Assembly (NCBI GenBank): GCA_016778465.1
Contig: JADHPM010000011.1
Coordinates: 1 to 50,097 of the forward strand
DNA: 50,097 bases
Direction: 5' to 3'
Source: Methylophilaceae bacterium
GTDB lineage: Bacteria > Pseudomonadota > Gammaproteobacteria > Burkholderiales > Methylophilaceae
Below the pieces are notes generated by a model. It was given only the letters and a program-made list of their open reading frames with translations. It was not told the origin of the DNA and searched no databases. Below are positions 27,125 through 37,360 of the stretch, piece by piece (position 1 is the first letter of the stretch; every line of letters begins with the position of its first letter). The position numbers were made by a program, and so were the translations under genes.

Positions 27125-29524
27125 ATGAATAAACCTATTACACAAACACTTCCAATGCTTCCTTTGAGAGACGTTGTTGTTTACCCCCATCTAGTTATTC
27201 CATTATTTGTTGGCAGAGATAAGTCGATAGCCGCCATTGAAAAAGCAAATAATGGCGATAAAAAAATTTTTCTGGTGGCCCAAAAGTCTGCTGAAAAAGA
27301 TGAGCCAGATGCATCTGATCTTTATCAAACAGGGACAGTCGCTACAATTCTTCAGATGTTAAAACTCCCAGATGGGACTGTTAAAGTGCTCGTAGAGGGC
27401 GTCGATAGGGCCAATGTCAACAATGTAAATGTTGTTGGGGACTTTTGGACGGCTGAAGTTAATGTTATTGACTCGCAGGAAAGAAAAGACAAGAAAACCC
27501 TTGCTTTCATGAGATCTATCTTTTCACAATTTGATCAGTATGTGAAATTAAATAAAAAAATCCCTCCAGAAATATTGACATCTTTGACAGGGATTACGGA
27601 ACCTGGACGGATGGCCGACTCAATTGCAGCAAATTTAACCCTAAAAATAGACCAAAAACAACAAATTTTAGAGACATTTGATGTTAAGCAACGATTAGAA
27701 ATTTTACTCAATATCTTAGAGTCTGAAATAGACATCCTCCAAGTTGAAAAGCGAATTCGTGGAAGAGTTAAGCGTCAAATGGAGAAATCACAGAGAGAAT
27801 ATTATCTGAATGAACAAGTTAAAGCGATTCAGAAAGAATTAGGTGAGCAAGATGAGAATGCTGACATTGAAGAGCTTGAGAAAAAAATAAAAGAAACCTC
27901 AATGTCAAAAGAGGCTGAAGAGAAGTGCTTTTCTGAACTAAGAAAGCTTAAAATGATGTCACCAATGTCAGCTGAGGCATCGGTGGTAAGGACATACATT
28001 GAAACGATTCTTAATCTTCCATGGGATAAGAAAACAGATATCAATAAAAATTTGAGCAATGCTGAAATAAGCCTTGAAGCCGATCATTTTGGCTTAGATA
28101 AGGTAAAAGAGAGGATAGTAGAATATTTAGCTGTACAGAATAGGGTGGGGAAACTTAAAGCCCCAATTTTATGCCTTGTTGGCCCCCCGGGTGTCGGAAA
28201 AACTTCACTTGGCCAAAGTATTGCAAAAGCCGTCAATCGTAAATTTGTTCGTATGGCATTGGGTGGTGTGAGAGATGAGTCTGAAATAAGAGGGCACAGA
28301 AGAACCTACATCGGCTCAATGCCAGGAAAAATATTACAGAATATGACTAAAGTTTCTGTTAATAACCCTCTCTTCTTACTTGATGAAATTGACAAGATGG
28401 GGCAAGATTTCCGTGGAGACCCATCCTCTGCGCTTCTAGAAGTCCTTGACCCAGAACAAAATCATACTTTTGCCGACCATTATGCTGAAATTGAGTATGA
28501 CTTATCGGATGTTATGTTTGTCGCAACGGCTAATTCAATGAATATACCTGAGCCATTACTTGATCGAATGGAAATTATCCGATTGGCTGGCTATACAGAA
28601 CAAGAGAAATTGAGTATCGCAACTAAATATTTATTACCCAAACAATTAAAAAGTAATGGTTTAAAGGGTTCGGAATTAAAAATATCATCCAGTGCTATTA
28701 GGGATATTATTCAATACTACACCCGTGAAGCTGGCGTGAGAAAACTAGAGCAAGAGATTGCTAAGATTTGTCGTAAGGCCGTAAAGCAGCTTTCAACAAA
28801 ACGAAAGGTTCATAAAATCTCAGTCACCTCAAGAAATATCAATGAATTCCTTGGGGTTAAGATCTATGACATAGGACTTGCCGCGAAAAAAAATCAAATT
28901 GGCCAGGTTACCGGACTTGCTTGGACGCAGGTAGGTGGGGAGCTTCTTACTATTGAGTCTGTTGTCTTGCCGGGTAAAGGTAAAACAATTTTAACAGGTA
29001 AGCTTGGTGACGTTATGCAAGAGTCTATTCATGCAGCATTAAGCGTTGTTAGAAGCAGAGCTGATAAGTTTGGAATTGATAATGCTTTTCATGAAAAGAA
29101 AGATATTCATATCCATTTTCCTGAAGGTGCCACACCAAAAGATGGACCTAGCGCAGGAATTGGTATCACGACATCAATCCTATCCTCATTAACCGGTATC
29201 CCTGTGCGATCAGATGTCGCTATGACCGGAGAAATTACTTTACGAGGTGAGGTGTTACCAATTGGTGGCTTAAAAGAAAAACTCTTAGCTGCTCACAGAG
29301 GTAACATTAATAAAGTAATCATACCCGAGCAAAACACCAAAGACCTAGTTGACATAGCGGATGACATCAAAGCAGACCTTGAGATAATTCCTGCACGTTG
29401 GATAGATCAGGTTCTTGAAGTCGCTCTGACGAGAGACCCAGGACATAATAGCAAGAAAGACAAGATCAAGCCCTCCACCAAGCCAAAGAGTATTGTCCAG
29501 GTTGATAAGTCAATTACCCACTAG
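27125..29524 (+). CDS. lon: ATP-dependent Lon protease
   Basis: A 799-aa protease with N-terminal LON substrate domain (about 10-200), AAA+ module with Walker A GPPGVGKTS, and a C-terminal protease domain with the Ser676 (DGPSAGIG) and Lys719 (GGLKEKLLAA) dyad. Length is normal for LonA. It degrades misfolded and some regulatory proteins. It follows clpX in the conserved order, but the usual HU-beta gene does not follow: 68 bp later comes tRNA-Val. Confidence 0.98.
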   Translation: MNKPITQTLPMLPLRDVVVYPHLVIPLFVGRDKSIAAIEKANNGDKKIFLVAQKSAEKDEPDASDLYQTGTVATILQMLKLPDGTVKVLVEGVDRANVNNVNVVGDFWTAEVNVIDSQERKDKKTLAFMRSIFSQFDQYVKLNKKIPPEILTSLTGITEPGRMADSIAANLTLKIDQKQQILETFDVKQRLEILLNILESEIDILQVEKRIRGRVKRQMEKSQREYYLNEQVKAIQKELGEQDENADIEELEKKIKETSMSKEAEEKCFSELRKLKMMSPMSAEASVVRTYIETILNLPWDKKTDINKNLSNAEISLEADHFGLDKVKERIVEYLAVQNRVGKLKAPILCLVGPPGVGKTSLGQSIAKAVNRKFVRMALGGVRDESEIRGHRRTYIGSMPGKILQNMTKVSVNNPLFLLDEIDKMGQDFRGDPSSALLEVLDPEQNHTFADHYAEIEYDLSDVMFVATANSMNIPEPLLDRMEIIRLAGYTEQEKLSIATKYLLPKQLKSNGLKGSELKISSSAIRDIIQYYTREAGVRKLEQEIAKICRKAVKQLSTKRKVHKISVTSRNINEFLGVKIYDIGLAAKKNQIGQVTGLAWTQVGGELLTIESVVLPGKGKTILTGKLGDVMQESIHAALSVVRSRADKFGIDNAFHEKKDIHIHFPEGATPKDGPSAGIGITTSILSSLTGIPVRSDVAMTGEITLRGEVLPIGGLKEKLLAAHRGNINKVIIPEQNTKDLVDIADDIKADLEIIPARWIDQVLEVALTRDPGHNSKKDKIKPSTKPKSIVQVDKSITH

Positions 29525-29592
29525 TTTTTATTATTATTACTAGCATTGAGCTTAACATTATTGTAAAATTGCGTGTTTAAATTTAAGCACAT

Positions 29593-29668
29593 GGGTGCTT
29601 AGCTCAGTTGGTAGAGCGTCGCCCTTACAAGGCGAATGTCGGCGGTTCGACCCCGTCAGCACCCACCA
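29593..29668 (+). tRNA. tRNA-Val (anticodon TAC)
   Basis: A 76-nt tRNA with acceptor GGGTGCT/AGCACCC, discriminator A and encoded CCA. Anticodon stem TCGCC/GGCGA with loop CTTACAA gives TAC. It is 5 bp upstream of tRNA-Asp and shares its transcript. Confidence 0.97.
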
Positions 29669-29673
29669 AGTTA

Positions 29674-29750
29674 GGAGTGGTAGTTCAGTTGGTTAGAATA
29701 CCGGCCTGTCACGCCGGGGGTCGCGGGTTCGAGTCCCGTCCACTCCGCCA
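29674..29750 (+). tRNA. tRNA-Asp (anticodon GTC)
   Basis: A 77-nt tRNA with acceptor GGAGTGG/CCACTCC and encoded CCA. Anticodon stem CCGGC/GCCGG with loop CTGTCAC gives GTC. An intrinsic terminator follows 8 bp later, closing the two-tRNA unit. Confidence 0.97.
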
Positions 29751-29758
29751 ATTTAACT

Positions 29759-29783
29759 AGGCGAATCTTATATTCGCCTTTTT
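29759..29783 (+). terminator. Intrinsic terminator after tRNA-Val/tRNA-Asp
   Basis: An 8-bp perfect stem (AGGCGAAT with ATTCGCCT), a 5-nt loop and a T run. It separates the tRNA pair from ppiD, which starts 60 bp further on. Confidence 0.88.
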
Positions 29784-29843
29784 AATATTTGAGAACTAAG
29801 CTACCTTATACAGGTCATATTTGCAGTTTATATTGGATAGAAA

Positions 29844-31718
29844 ATGTTAGAGGCAATCAGAAACAATAAAGATTCAAAGCTTGCTAAGATTATCTTGGCC
29901 ATTATCATCGTCCCCTTTGCGTTATTTGGAATTGATTCATATTTAAGTTCGCTAGGAACAAATGCTTATGTAGCCAAAGTTAATGGTAAAGAAATATCAC
30001 TTCAACAATATCAACGAAATTTTACAACCATCCGTGAGCAGTTAGCTGATCCAAATACAGATCCCTCTATGTTTGATAGTCCTGAATTTAAAAGTGCTGT
30101 CTTAGATAATTTAATTTCTGCAGAACTCGTCAATCAAGCTATTAATGACTTTGGTTTTGTAATCAGCGATCAACAGTTAAGAGAGTATATTGTTGGCATG
30201 CCCGACTTTCAGGTCGGAGGTATGTTCTCACAAGACAAGTATGACGAAATTGTTCGTTACAACAATATCAGTCCCAAGCAACTCGAGGAAAAAATTCGCG
30301 CTGATTTAGCTGGTCAGCAAATCAGGGGCTCACTTAAAAATCTGGTGTCTGTCCCCGGTGAGGAGATCCAACCACTTGTGAATCTTGCATATCAAAAAAG
30401 GGACATTAATCTACTTGAAATGTATCTTGATGACTACGAGGGTAAAATTAAGCCAACTGAGACTGAACTTCAAGCGTTTTATGATGAAAATACGTCCGCA
30501 TTTATTAGGCCCGATCAAGTTAAGATAAATTTCATTATCTATTCCGTAGCTGGGTTGGTACCCAAAACAAAAGTGAGTGATGCTGAAGTTAGAGAGTTCT
30601 TTGATGCGAACAAAGACCTCTACCAAGGCGACCAACAAAGACGCGCTAAACACATATTGTTCTCACTGAAATCTGGAATATCTGATGAAGAGAAAATTCA
30701 AATTAAAGATAAGGCTCTTTTAACCCTCAATGAACTTCGAAAAGATCCAAAACTTTTCGACGCCAAGGCTAAAGATCTTTCTCAGGACCCTGAATCTGCC
30801 AAAAGAGGGGGTGACTTAGGTTTTTTCTCGCGAGGATCCATGGTTAAACCTTTTGAAGACCAAGTTTTTAGTATGGAAAAAAATGAGATATCAGATATAG
30901 TCGAAACCAGCTTTGGCTATCATATTATCATGTTGACTGACATCAAGGGTGCGGAGGTAACTTTTGACTCTGTACAGGCACAAATTAAAGGTGAATTGCT
31001 CTACGGAAAAGCGCTCGAGGAGTATGCAAATAATGCCGAAGAGTTTAATAACACCGTATATGAAAATTCAACTGATCTAGAGTATGCGGCTAAAAAATAT
31101 GGTCTTGAAATTCAATCTAGCGAATGGCTCTCGCTCGAGGATGCAAAACGCTTCTTCAATAACGACGCTTTTGCAAATTCAATCTTCAGCCAAGACTCTA
31201 TCGATTCGAAAAAAAATATCGCTGCATTAGAGGTTTCACCGAATAACCTGGTTTCTGCAAGGGTTATAGATTTTAGAGCTTCTGGCCAAGAATCATTTGA
31301 AAATGTTAAAGATAAAATCAAAACCTTTTTGGTCAAACGTGATAGCCAAAAATTAATTATAGCGGAAGGCAACCAGCTCGTTGAAGACCTTCGATCATCA
31401 AGTAAGAAAGTGGACTGGATCGACAAATTAACCCTGGATCGTGTTGATAAGCAAGGTTTGCCAGATCCTCTAGTCAATAAAATCTTCCAGATGGATGCGA
31501 CAACATTGCCTGCCTATGAGGGTTTCTTTGATACGAAGGGCGAGTATTATGTTATTAAGCTCAATCAGGTGATTGACGAAAAAGTTGAAGATGAATTGTC
31601 AGTAGATTTGTACCGCGATGAGTATGAAAAAGCTATCAAAGAGGCGGTTCAAGCCGCCTACATTGATGATCTTAGATCTTCAGCTGATATTGAGGTAAAC
31701 ACTCAGCTCCTTAATTAA
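29844..31718 (+). CDS. ppiD: Periplasmic folding chaperone PpiD
   Basis: A 624-aa SurA/PpiD-type protein anchored by one N-terminal TM (about 15-35, [16 protein letters not shown]) and facing the periplasm. A SurA-N-like chaperone region (about 40-180) is followed by a parvulin rotamase domain (about 265-360) with RRAKHILF and [17 protein letters not shown]. It assists folding of proteins leaving the Sec translocon. Its position after lon is conserved in proteobacteria. It ends convergent with fabI, overlapping by 4 bp. Confidence 0.95.
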   Translation: MLEAIRNNKDSKLAKIILAIIIVPFALFGIDSYLSSLGTNAYVAKVNGKEISLQQYQRNFTTIREQLADPNTDPSMFDSPEFKSAVLDNLISAELVNQAINDFGFVISDQQLREYIVGMPDFQVGGMFSQDKYDEIVRYNNISPKQLEEKIRADLAGQQIRGSLKNLVSVPGEEIQPLVNLAYQKRDINLLEMYLDDYEGKIKPTETELQAFYDENTSAFIRPDQVKINFIIYSVAGLVPKTKVSDAEVREFFDANKDLYQGDQQRRAKHILFSLKSGISDEEKIQIKDKALLTLNELRKDPKLFDAKAKDLSQDPESAKRGGDLGFFSRGSMVKPFEDQVFSMEKNEISDIVETSFGYHIIMLTDIKGAEVTFDSVQAQIKGELLYGKALEEYANNAEEFNNTVYENSTDLEYAAKKYGLEIQSSEWLSLEDAKRFFNNDAFANSIFSQDSIDSKKNIAALEVSPNNLVSARVIDFRASGQESFENVKDKIKTFLVKRDSQKLIIAEGNQLVEDLRSSSKKVDWIDKLTLDRVDKQGLPDPLVNKIFQMDATTLPAYEGFFDTKGEYYVIKLNQVIDEKVEDELSVDLYRDEYEKAIKEAVQAAYIDDLRSSADIEVNTQLLN

Positions 31719-32497
31719 TCAATTGTTCCCGCTGCGGTAATATTCATTCCTCCGTCGACGTAGGTAATTTCACCGGTAATACCTGACGCTAAATCACTGC
31801 ATAAAAAGGCTGCTGCGTTACCAACCTCCTCAATTGTGACATTTCGCTTTAATGCTGCATGCTTTTCATTAAAGCCATACATCTTGTCAAAGTTTGCTAT
31901 ACCGGAAGCAGCCAGGGTTTTAATGGGTCCGGCAGAAACGGCATTTACACGTATTCCCCTTGCCCCCAGGCTGTGCGACATATACCTAACATTAGCTTCC
32001 AGACTAGCCTTTGCAAGTCCCATAACGTTGTAGTTGGGCATAGTTCTCTCGGCACCCAAATAGCTCACGGTTAACAGAGCGGCATTTTCATTTAGGTATG
32101 GCAGCGCCGATTTGGCGAGTGCTGTAAAACTGTAGGAACTAATATCATGCGCGATTTTAAAATTCTCACGTGATGTCTGCTCAACAAAATCGCCCGATAA
32201 TGCTTCTTTTGGAACAAAAGCGACAGAATGTACCAAAATATCAAACTTGCCCCAATGTTTTGCCAGAAGAGGAAATAAGTTATTTATTTGGTCATCATCT
32301 GATACATCGCAAGGCAACACAATCGACGAATTAAAGTTTGCGGCCAGTTTTTCAACACGTCCTTGATGCTTTTCCATTTGGAAAGTAAATGCGAGTTCAG
32401 CACCTTGCTGGTGCATTGAGTGTGCGATGCCATAAGCTATAGAGCGGTCACTTAACAATCCAAGAATGAGGACTTTTTTATTTTTTAAAAAACTCAT
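31715..32497 (-). CDS. fabI: Enoyl-[acyl-carrier-protein] reductase (NADH)
   Basis: A 260-aa short-chain dehydrogenase that carries out the last reduction in each round of fatty-acid elongation. The catalytic set is Tyr146, Tyr156 and Lys163, numbered exactly as in E. coli FabI. The N-terminal nucleotide site ([15 protein letters not shown]) is typical of FabI. It is the last gene of the long minus-strand operon, 10 bp after a peptide permease gene. Confidence 0.97.
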   Translation of the reverse strand: MSFLKNKKVLILGLLSDRSIAYGIAHSMHQQGAELAFTFQMEKHQGRVEKLAANFNSSIVLPCDVSDDDQINNLFPLLAKHWGKFDILVHSVAFVPKEALSGDFVEQTSRENFKIAHDISSYSFTALAKSALPYLNENAALLTVSYLGAERTMPNYNVMGLAKASLEANVRYMSHSLGARGIRVNAVSAGPIKTLAASGIANFDKMYGFNEKHAALKRNVTIEEVGNAAAFLCSDLASGITGEITYVDGGMNITAAGTID

Positions 32498-32507
32498 ATG
32501 GGCCTTT

Positions 32508-33329
32508 CTAGTTGTTTTTGTTCTTTGGATCCAAGATATCTCTTAGTCCTTCACCCAGCAAATTATAACCCAATACAGTCAATAAAATTGCTAGACCCGG
32601 AAATAAAGACAGCCACCATGCGAACTGAATATATTCTTTGCCATCCGTTAATATATTTCCCCAAGATGCTGTTGGGGCTTGCACGCCAAGCCCCAAAAAA
32701 CTTAACCCAGACTCAACTAAAACAGCACTTGCGATACCAAGCACGGAGCTTACAATGACAGGTGTTAAGCTGTTAGGTAGCAAATGGGAAAAGATTATTT
32801 TGAAGTCACTAGCCCCCATAGTTTCTGCCGCCAAGACAAATTCTCTTTGCCGCAGACTAAAAAACTCAGCTCTTACAAGACGCGTTACACCCATCCATGA
32901 GGTCAGGCCAATGACGATCATAATATTCCATATGGATGGAGTAAGAAATGCAATGACTGCCAATATCAGAAAGAATGTTGGTATAGACAGCATAATGTCA
33001 ACTAAGCGCATTATTAAAGAATCGACCCAGCCTCGGTAGAAACCGGCTATCGAACCCAAAATAATTCCAATTAAAGTGGCTATCCCAACAGCAACGAAAC
33101 CTACCAATAAAGATATTTGTGCACCGAACAGCATGCGAGAAAATACGTCTCTTCCTAGGCCATCTGTTCCCATGATATGTTTTGTACTTGGAGCCGTAAG
33201 AATCGAATCGATATCAATAAAATTTGGGTCGTAGGGCGCGATGAGCGGGGCAAAGAGCGCTAAAATGAGTATGGCGATAATTATAATTAGTCCAGATAGC
33301 GCGAGTGGGTTACGAAAAAAAACTCTCAT
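32508..33329 (-). CDS. Peptide ABC transporter permease, OppC/DppC type
   Basis: A 273-aa inner-membrane permease with about six TMs. The N terminus ([32 protein letters not shown], as residues about 4-35) and the EAA-like coupling loop [20 protein letters not shown] are typical of the C-type peptide permease. It pairs with the B-type permease upstream, overlapping by 4 bp. No ATPase gene is found in the operon. Confidence 0.94.
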   Translation of the reverse strand: MRVFFRNPLALSGLIIIIAILILALFAPLIAPYDPNFIDIDSILTAPSTKHIMGTDGLGRDVFSRMLFGAQISLLVGFVAVGIATLIGIILGSIAGFYRGWVDSLIMRLVDIMLSIPTFFLILAVIAFLTPSIWNIMIVIGLTSWMGVTRLVRAEFFSLRQREFVLAAETMGASDFKIIFSHLLPNSLTPVIVSSVLGIASAVLVESGLSFLGLGVQAPTASWGNILTDGKEYIQFAWWLSLFPGLAILLTVLGYNLLGEGLRDILDPKNKNN

Positions 33330-34345
33330 TTGACCAAGCCCTTTCTGACACGAGGGTCAGCCCAAGCGTAGCCTAAGTCTGCTAATAAGTTTCCGATCAA
33401 GGTTAAGAATGATCCTATGGTTAAGATACCCATGATTACTGGGAAGTCACGCATAAGAACGGCGTCGTAGAATAGTTTTCCCATGCCCGGTATCGCAAAA
33501 ATTGATTCAGCAATCACGGATCCCCCGATTAAGCCAGGGATGGATAGGCCCACGATGGTAATGAGTGGTAAGATCGCATTTTTTAAGGCATGGACAAAGA
33601 CCACTTTCTTTTCATTAATGCCCTTAGCGCGAGCAGTAGTTATAAAATCTTGATTTAGCACCTCCAGCATACCATTCCTAACATAGAGCGATATTCCAGC
33701 CAACCCACTCAGGCAAGATATTAAGACCGGCAGAATTAAGTGCTTAAGAAGGTCAAGGGTTTGATCAAATTCACTCAAGTTGAGGTAGCCGGGACTATGA
33801 AGGCCAGAAATTGGCAACCACTGATTTACTACGCCGGTCCAGTACATTAGGAGTAAGGCAAGCCAAAAGCCAGGTATTGCGAAACCGACAAACACAAATA
33901 GAGTGACGGAGCGATCGACCCAAGTATTTTGTCTTACCGAGGCAAGTGTTCCAAGTACGATTGAAATACTAAAAATAATAAAAATACCCAACAGATTTAT
34001 GAGTAAGGTAATGGGAAGCGCTTCTTGAATAAGGCCTTTCGTGATGTTGCCATTTTTATCTTCTGTTTGCCATAGGACAGGACGCTGGTGCGAGGCGAAG
34101 GAGTTACCAAAATCTAGTTGACTGATTCGTTTTAGCCACAATCCATATTGCACTATGACGGGTTTATCTAAATTATAGAGCTCCCGCAGCTTTTGTCTTG
34201 ATTCCTCGGAAGCTTTAGGGTTAAATGCAGCTTCATTTGATGTGATATCACCTGGTGCTAACTGCATAATTAAAAACGATATAAGACTAATCCCTATTAA
34301 CATTGGGATCATCCATAGAATTCTTTTTATAAGATACTTAAGCAT
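33326..34345 (-). CDS. Peptide ABC transporter permease, OppB/DppB type
   Basis: A 339-aa B-type permease beginning MLKYLIKRILWMIPMLIG, with the coupling loop TTARAKGINEKKVVFVHALKN and about six TMs. Length agrees with YejB/OppB-like proteins. It shares one base with the upstream binding-protein stop (TAATG) and overlaps the next permease by 4 bp, so the three transport genes are translated together. Confidence 0.94.
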   Translation of the reverse strand: MLKYLIKRILWMIPMLIGISLISFLIMQLAPGDITSNEAAFNPKASEESRQKLRELYNLDKPVIVQYGLWLKRISQLDFGNSFASHQRPVLWQTEDKNGNITKGLIQEALPITLLINLLGIFIIFSISIVLGTLASVRQNTWVDRSVTLFVFVGFAIPGFWLALLLMYWTGVVNQWLPISGLHSPGYLNLSEFDQTLDLLKHLILPVLISCLSGLAGISLYVRNGMLEVLNQDFITTARAKGINEKKVVFVHALKNAILPLITIVGLSIPGLIGGSVIAESIFAIPGMGKLFYDAVLMRDFPVIMGILTIGSFLTLIGNLLADLGYAWADPRVRKGLVK

Positions 34346-35985
34346 TATTGAGCTGCAATTTCATTTCTTCTGAGGGCTTTTGGAATATACCACTCGAAGC
34401 TATTTTGATAGATACCCGCAGGCGGAGCTGGTTTCTTAATACCTTGAACCCTCTTGTTGATTGCTGAGAGGCCATATCCCGCATAAAGGTATACAATTGG
34501 CGAATCCTCAAGCATTAACTTTGAAAATTCATGATAAATCTTTTCTCGCTTACTAGTATCCAGCTCTCTCCGACCCACCTCTAAAAGCTCATCCACCCTC
34601 GGATTCTCATAGCCTACAAAATTAAATTGTCCTGGGCCTTGCTGTGAGGAGTGCCATATGTTGTATTGGTCAGGATCCAATGAGAGACTCCAGCCAAGGA
34701 CCACAGCTTTAAATTCACCAGTTTTTATAAATCGATTGATAAAGCTTGCCCATTCAATGACTCTTATCTTGACGTCTATACCAATTTCTTTAAGTCGTCG
34801 TTGCACGAGGACGGCAGTCATTTCGCGTTGTTTATTTTGGTTTGTTAAGATTTCAAATTCAAACGGCTTGCCATCCTTTACTAAAATTCCATCAGCATTC
34901 TTTTCATATCCAGCCTCTTGAAGTAACGCTAGAGCTTTTGTGGGATTGTAGGGATAGGGTGATAACTTAGAATTATTCCAACGTGTACCAGGTTTGTATG
35001 GGCTCGCGATAGGCTCGCCAAGTCCTAATAAAACCCCCTTGATAATTTCATTCTTGTCGATAGCATAGTTCATAGCTTGGCGTACTCTAATATCATCAAA
35101 TGGTGCCTTCTTGAGATTAAAGCCAAGATAGGTGTAGCCATTGCCAAGTTCCTTGTAGAGACCTATCCTTTGTTTCAGATCTTCGCGGGACGGAAATACC
35201 CTTTGGTACTGGATAGGGTTAATATTCATGAAGTCAATATTATCCGCGATAAGCTCTAGGAATTGTGAGGAGGTATCCGGGATGATCCTAGAGGTTAATT
35301 TATCAATATTTGCTTGCCCTTGAGTGCTGTTTCTATTTCGTTTTAAGGTTAATTGTTGTCCATTAATCCACTGGTCAAGCTGATAGTATCCAGAGCCAGT
35401 AGGCTTTCTAGAGAAGAATGTATTATTTATGTCCTCGTCCTTTAACACATGTTGCGGAAGTATTTGTAATGAAGCCCAGGTATCCAAAGCGGGTGCGTAA
35501 GTTTGCTCATAGGTGACAATGAATGTTCTAGCATCTGGCGCGCTAGCTTCTTTGACTAACAAGTAATCTGAGGCGTAAGGTGTTCTCGTATTAGGATCGG
35601 TGACCAGCTTCCAGGTAAAGAGAATGTCTTGACTTGTCAAAGGTTTGCCGTCCGCCCAAAGAATGTCATTTTTGAGCTTAAAAGTTATCGTCTTTTGATC
35701 CTCTGAGATAAACCATTGTTCCGCTAGCTCAGGCGCTAAGTTTAAGTTTTCGTCATACTTGAGCAAGGTGTTGAATATATTTGCCGCAATCGCTGAGGAG
35801 GCAGAATCTCCCGCAATCATAGCCACCAAGTTGCTTGGTTCACCAATCATGGCATTGACGATTTCCCCTCCATCTTCAACTAAATAATTATCTTTGTAAT
35901 GAATAGCTTCGTAGGAATCGTTAGAGCAACTTATTAATAAAAAAACACTGATGAGGGACGCTGTAGAAAGAAATTTATTAAGCAT
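34345..35985 (-). CDS. Peptide-binding lipoprotein, SBP family 5
   Basis: A 546-aa extracytoplasmic solute-binding protein of the OppA/DppA type. The start ATG 35985 gives a lipoprotein signal with a perfect lipobox LISC (Cys20); a longer reading from 36018 only adds 11 residues inside the upstream gene. Family blocks include LAEQWFISEDQKTITFKLK, DDIRVRQAMNYAIDKNEI and VLGWSLSLDPDQYNIWHSSQ. It should capture oligopeptides, possibly cell-wall peptides given the adjacent lytic transglycosylase; the substrate is inference. It begins 1 bp after the mltD stop. Confidence 0.93.
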   Translation of the reverse strand: MLNKFLSTASLISVFLLISCSNDSYEAIHYKDNYLVEDGGEIVNAMIGEPSNLVAMIAGDSASSAIAANIFNTLLKYDENLNLAPELAEQWFISEDQKTITFKLKNDILWADGKPLTSQDILFTWKLVTDPNTRTPYASDYLLVKEASAPDARTFIVTYEQTYAPALDTWASLQILPQHVLKDEDINNTFFSRKPTGSGYYQLDQWINGQQLTLKRNRNSTQGQANIDKLTSRIIPDTSSQFLELIADNIDFMNINPIQYQRVFPSREDLKQRIGLYKELGNGYTYLGFNLKKAPFDDIRVRQAMNYAIDKNEIIKGVLLGLGEPIASPYKPGTRWNNSKLSPYPYNPTKALALLQEAGYEKNADGILVKDGKPFEFEILTNQNKQREMTAVLVQRRLKEIGIDVKIRVIEWASFINRFIKTGEFKAVVLGWSLSLDPDQYNIWHSSQQGPGQFNFVGYENPRVDELLEVGRRELDTSKREKIYHEFSKLMLEDSPIVYLYAGYGLSAINKRVQGIKKPAPPAGIYQNSFEWYIPKALRRNEIAAQ

Positions 35986-35986
35986 G

Positions 35987-37360
35987 CTATTTTGGAATAT
36001 CGAGAATGTCACCCGCACGAATTCGCGTGGATCTTAGTTCATTAAACTCTATTATTTCCTTTACTGTAACGCCGTAAAGACCTGCAATTTCGCTTAAGGT
36101 TTCACCTTTTTGAATACGATGCGTTTCGATTGTTGAGTAATCAATCATGCCACCTGTTGCGGTAGGAAATTTGGTTGCGTCATTGTCGTGATTTGGAATG
36201 ATGAGAATATGCTTGCTGCTGAACCTTTTATTTATACTCACCTGATTTACTCGGGCCAAAAATCTAGCGTCAACCTTGAATTTTTTTGCAATTAACTTGA
36301 GTCGCTCACCCTTTATCGGCTTATAGACGGTCCAATTCGATAGTGGCTCGGATTTTCGGTAGAGTTCGACGTTGAAGCGCTCAACAGCATAGTTAGGGAG
36401 GAGAATATTTTGCTCACCCCCATGGTTAGACTTTATGATGGGCCTGTTATGCTCGGCGTTGAGAAGCTGAAACTCTTCGAGTGGAATATTTGCAAAGCGT
36501 GTCGCCACCTCTATGTCGATTTGATCTGGCACGGTAACTTCGGAGAAGTAAGGCTGATCATAAATCTCCTGTCGATTTAGCCCATATTTTTTTGGATTTT
36601 GAATAATATTTTTAATCGCTAATAGCTTAGGAACATAGTTACGTGTTTCCATTGGTACATTTAAGCTGTAGTAATCTGTTCCACGTTTGTAGCGTTTATT
36701 TTTTTTAATTTGACGGTTCACGCAACCCTCACCACAGTTATAGGCGGCTAGGGCATGCTCCCATGTGCCAAATTGCTCATGGAGTTTTTCTAGGTAATCC
36801 AACGCAGAGTCAGTCGCGTTTATAACACTCCTTCGATCGTCTCGCCACCAGTCCTGCTCTAATCCATAGATCCTGCCAGTTGAAGAGATAAATTGCCATA
36901 TGCCTACAGCCTTCGCCTTTGATTTGGCAAGTGGATTGTAGGCGCTCTCTATCATTGGTAATAAAGCAATCTCCGTCGGCATATTTCTTTTTTCTACCTC
37001 ATTTAAAACATGATAAAGATAGCGTTCAGATCGAAGAATCATGCGGTTAAAATATTCTGGATGCTTTGCGTACCAATTTTCATGACGTTTTAGTCGCTTC
37101 AAGCCTTTTTTGCTTGGGGTGGTGGTTAATTTATAGCCACTTATCAGACGGTCCCATATGCTCTTTGTTGGGGTGAAAGGGGTTTCCGCAATTAAGTCAG
37201 CCTCCTCTTTTTTCTGAATTGAGGCTGGAAGAGGGGTGACAATTACTTCATCTTGCAGGATGATAATTTCATCCCCCCTTGCATTTGTTGCTGCCATTAA
37301 TGGTAGCGAGAGATAAAGACATATTATTAACAAAATAAGGTTGGTTGTTTTAGAAAGCAT
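35987..37360 (-). CDS. mltD: Membrane-bound lytic murein transglycosylase D
   Basis: A 457-aa exported wall enzyme. A signal peptide (about 1-23) leads to a family-1 transglycosylase domain with catalytic Glu138 (LPMIESAYNP) and the following GIWQFISSTGRIYGL block. Two LysM peptidoglycan-binding repeats lie at about 346-392 and 411-456. No clear lipobox Cys is seen in the signal, so the protein may be soluble in the periplasm, unlike lipoprotein MltD. It overlaps gloB by 11 bp; mltD next to gloB is also the E. coli order. Confidence 0.94.
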   Translation of the reverse strand: MLSKTTNLILLIICLYLSLPLMAATNARGDEIIILQDEVIVTPLPASIQKKEEADLIAETPFTPTKSIWDRLISGYKLTTTPSKKGLKRLKRHENWYAKHPEYFNRMILRSERYLYHVLNEVEKRNMPTEIALLPMIESAYNPLAKSKAKAVGIWQFISSTGRIYGLEQDWWRDDRRSVINATDSALDYLEKLHEQFGTWEHALAAYNCGEGCVNRQIKKNKRYKRGTDYYSLNVPMETRNYVPKLLAIKNIIQNPKKYGLNRQEIYDQPYFSEVTVPDQIDIEVATRFANIPLEEFQLLNAEHNRPIIKSNHGGEQNILLPNYAVERFNVELYRKSEPLSNWTVYKPIKGERLKLIAKKFKVDARFLARVNQVSINKRFSSKHILIIPNHDNDATKFPTATGGMIDYSTIETHRIQKGETLSEIAGLYGVTVKEIIEFNELRSTRIRAGDILDIPK

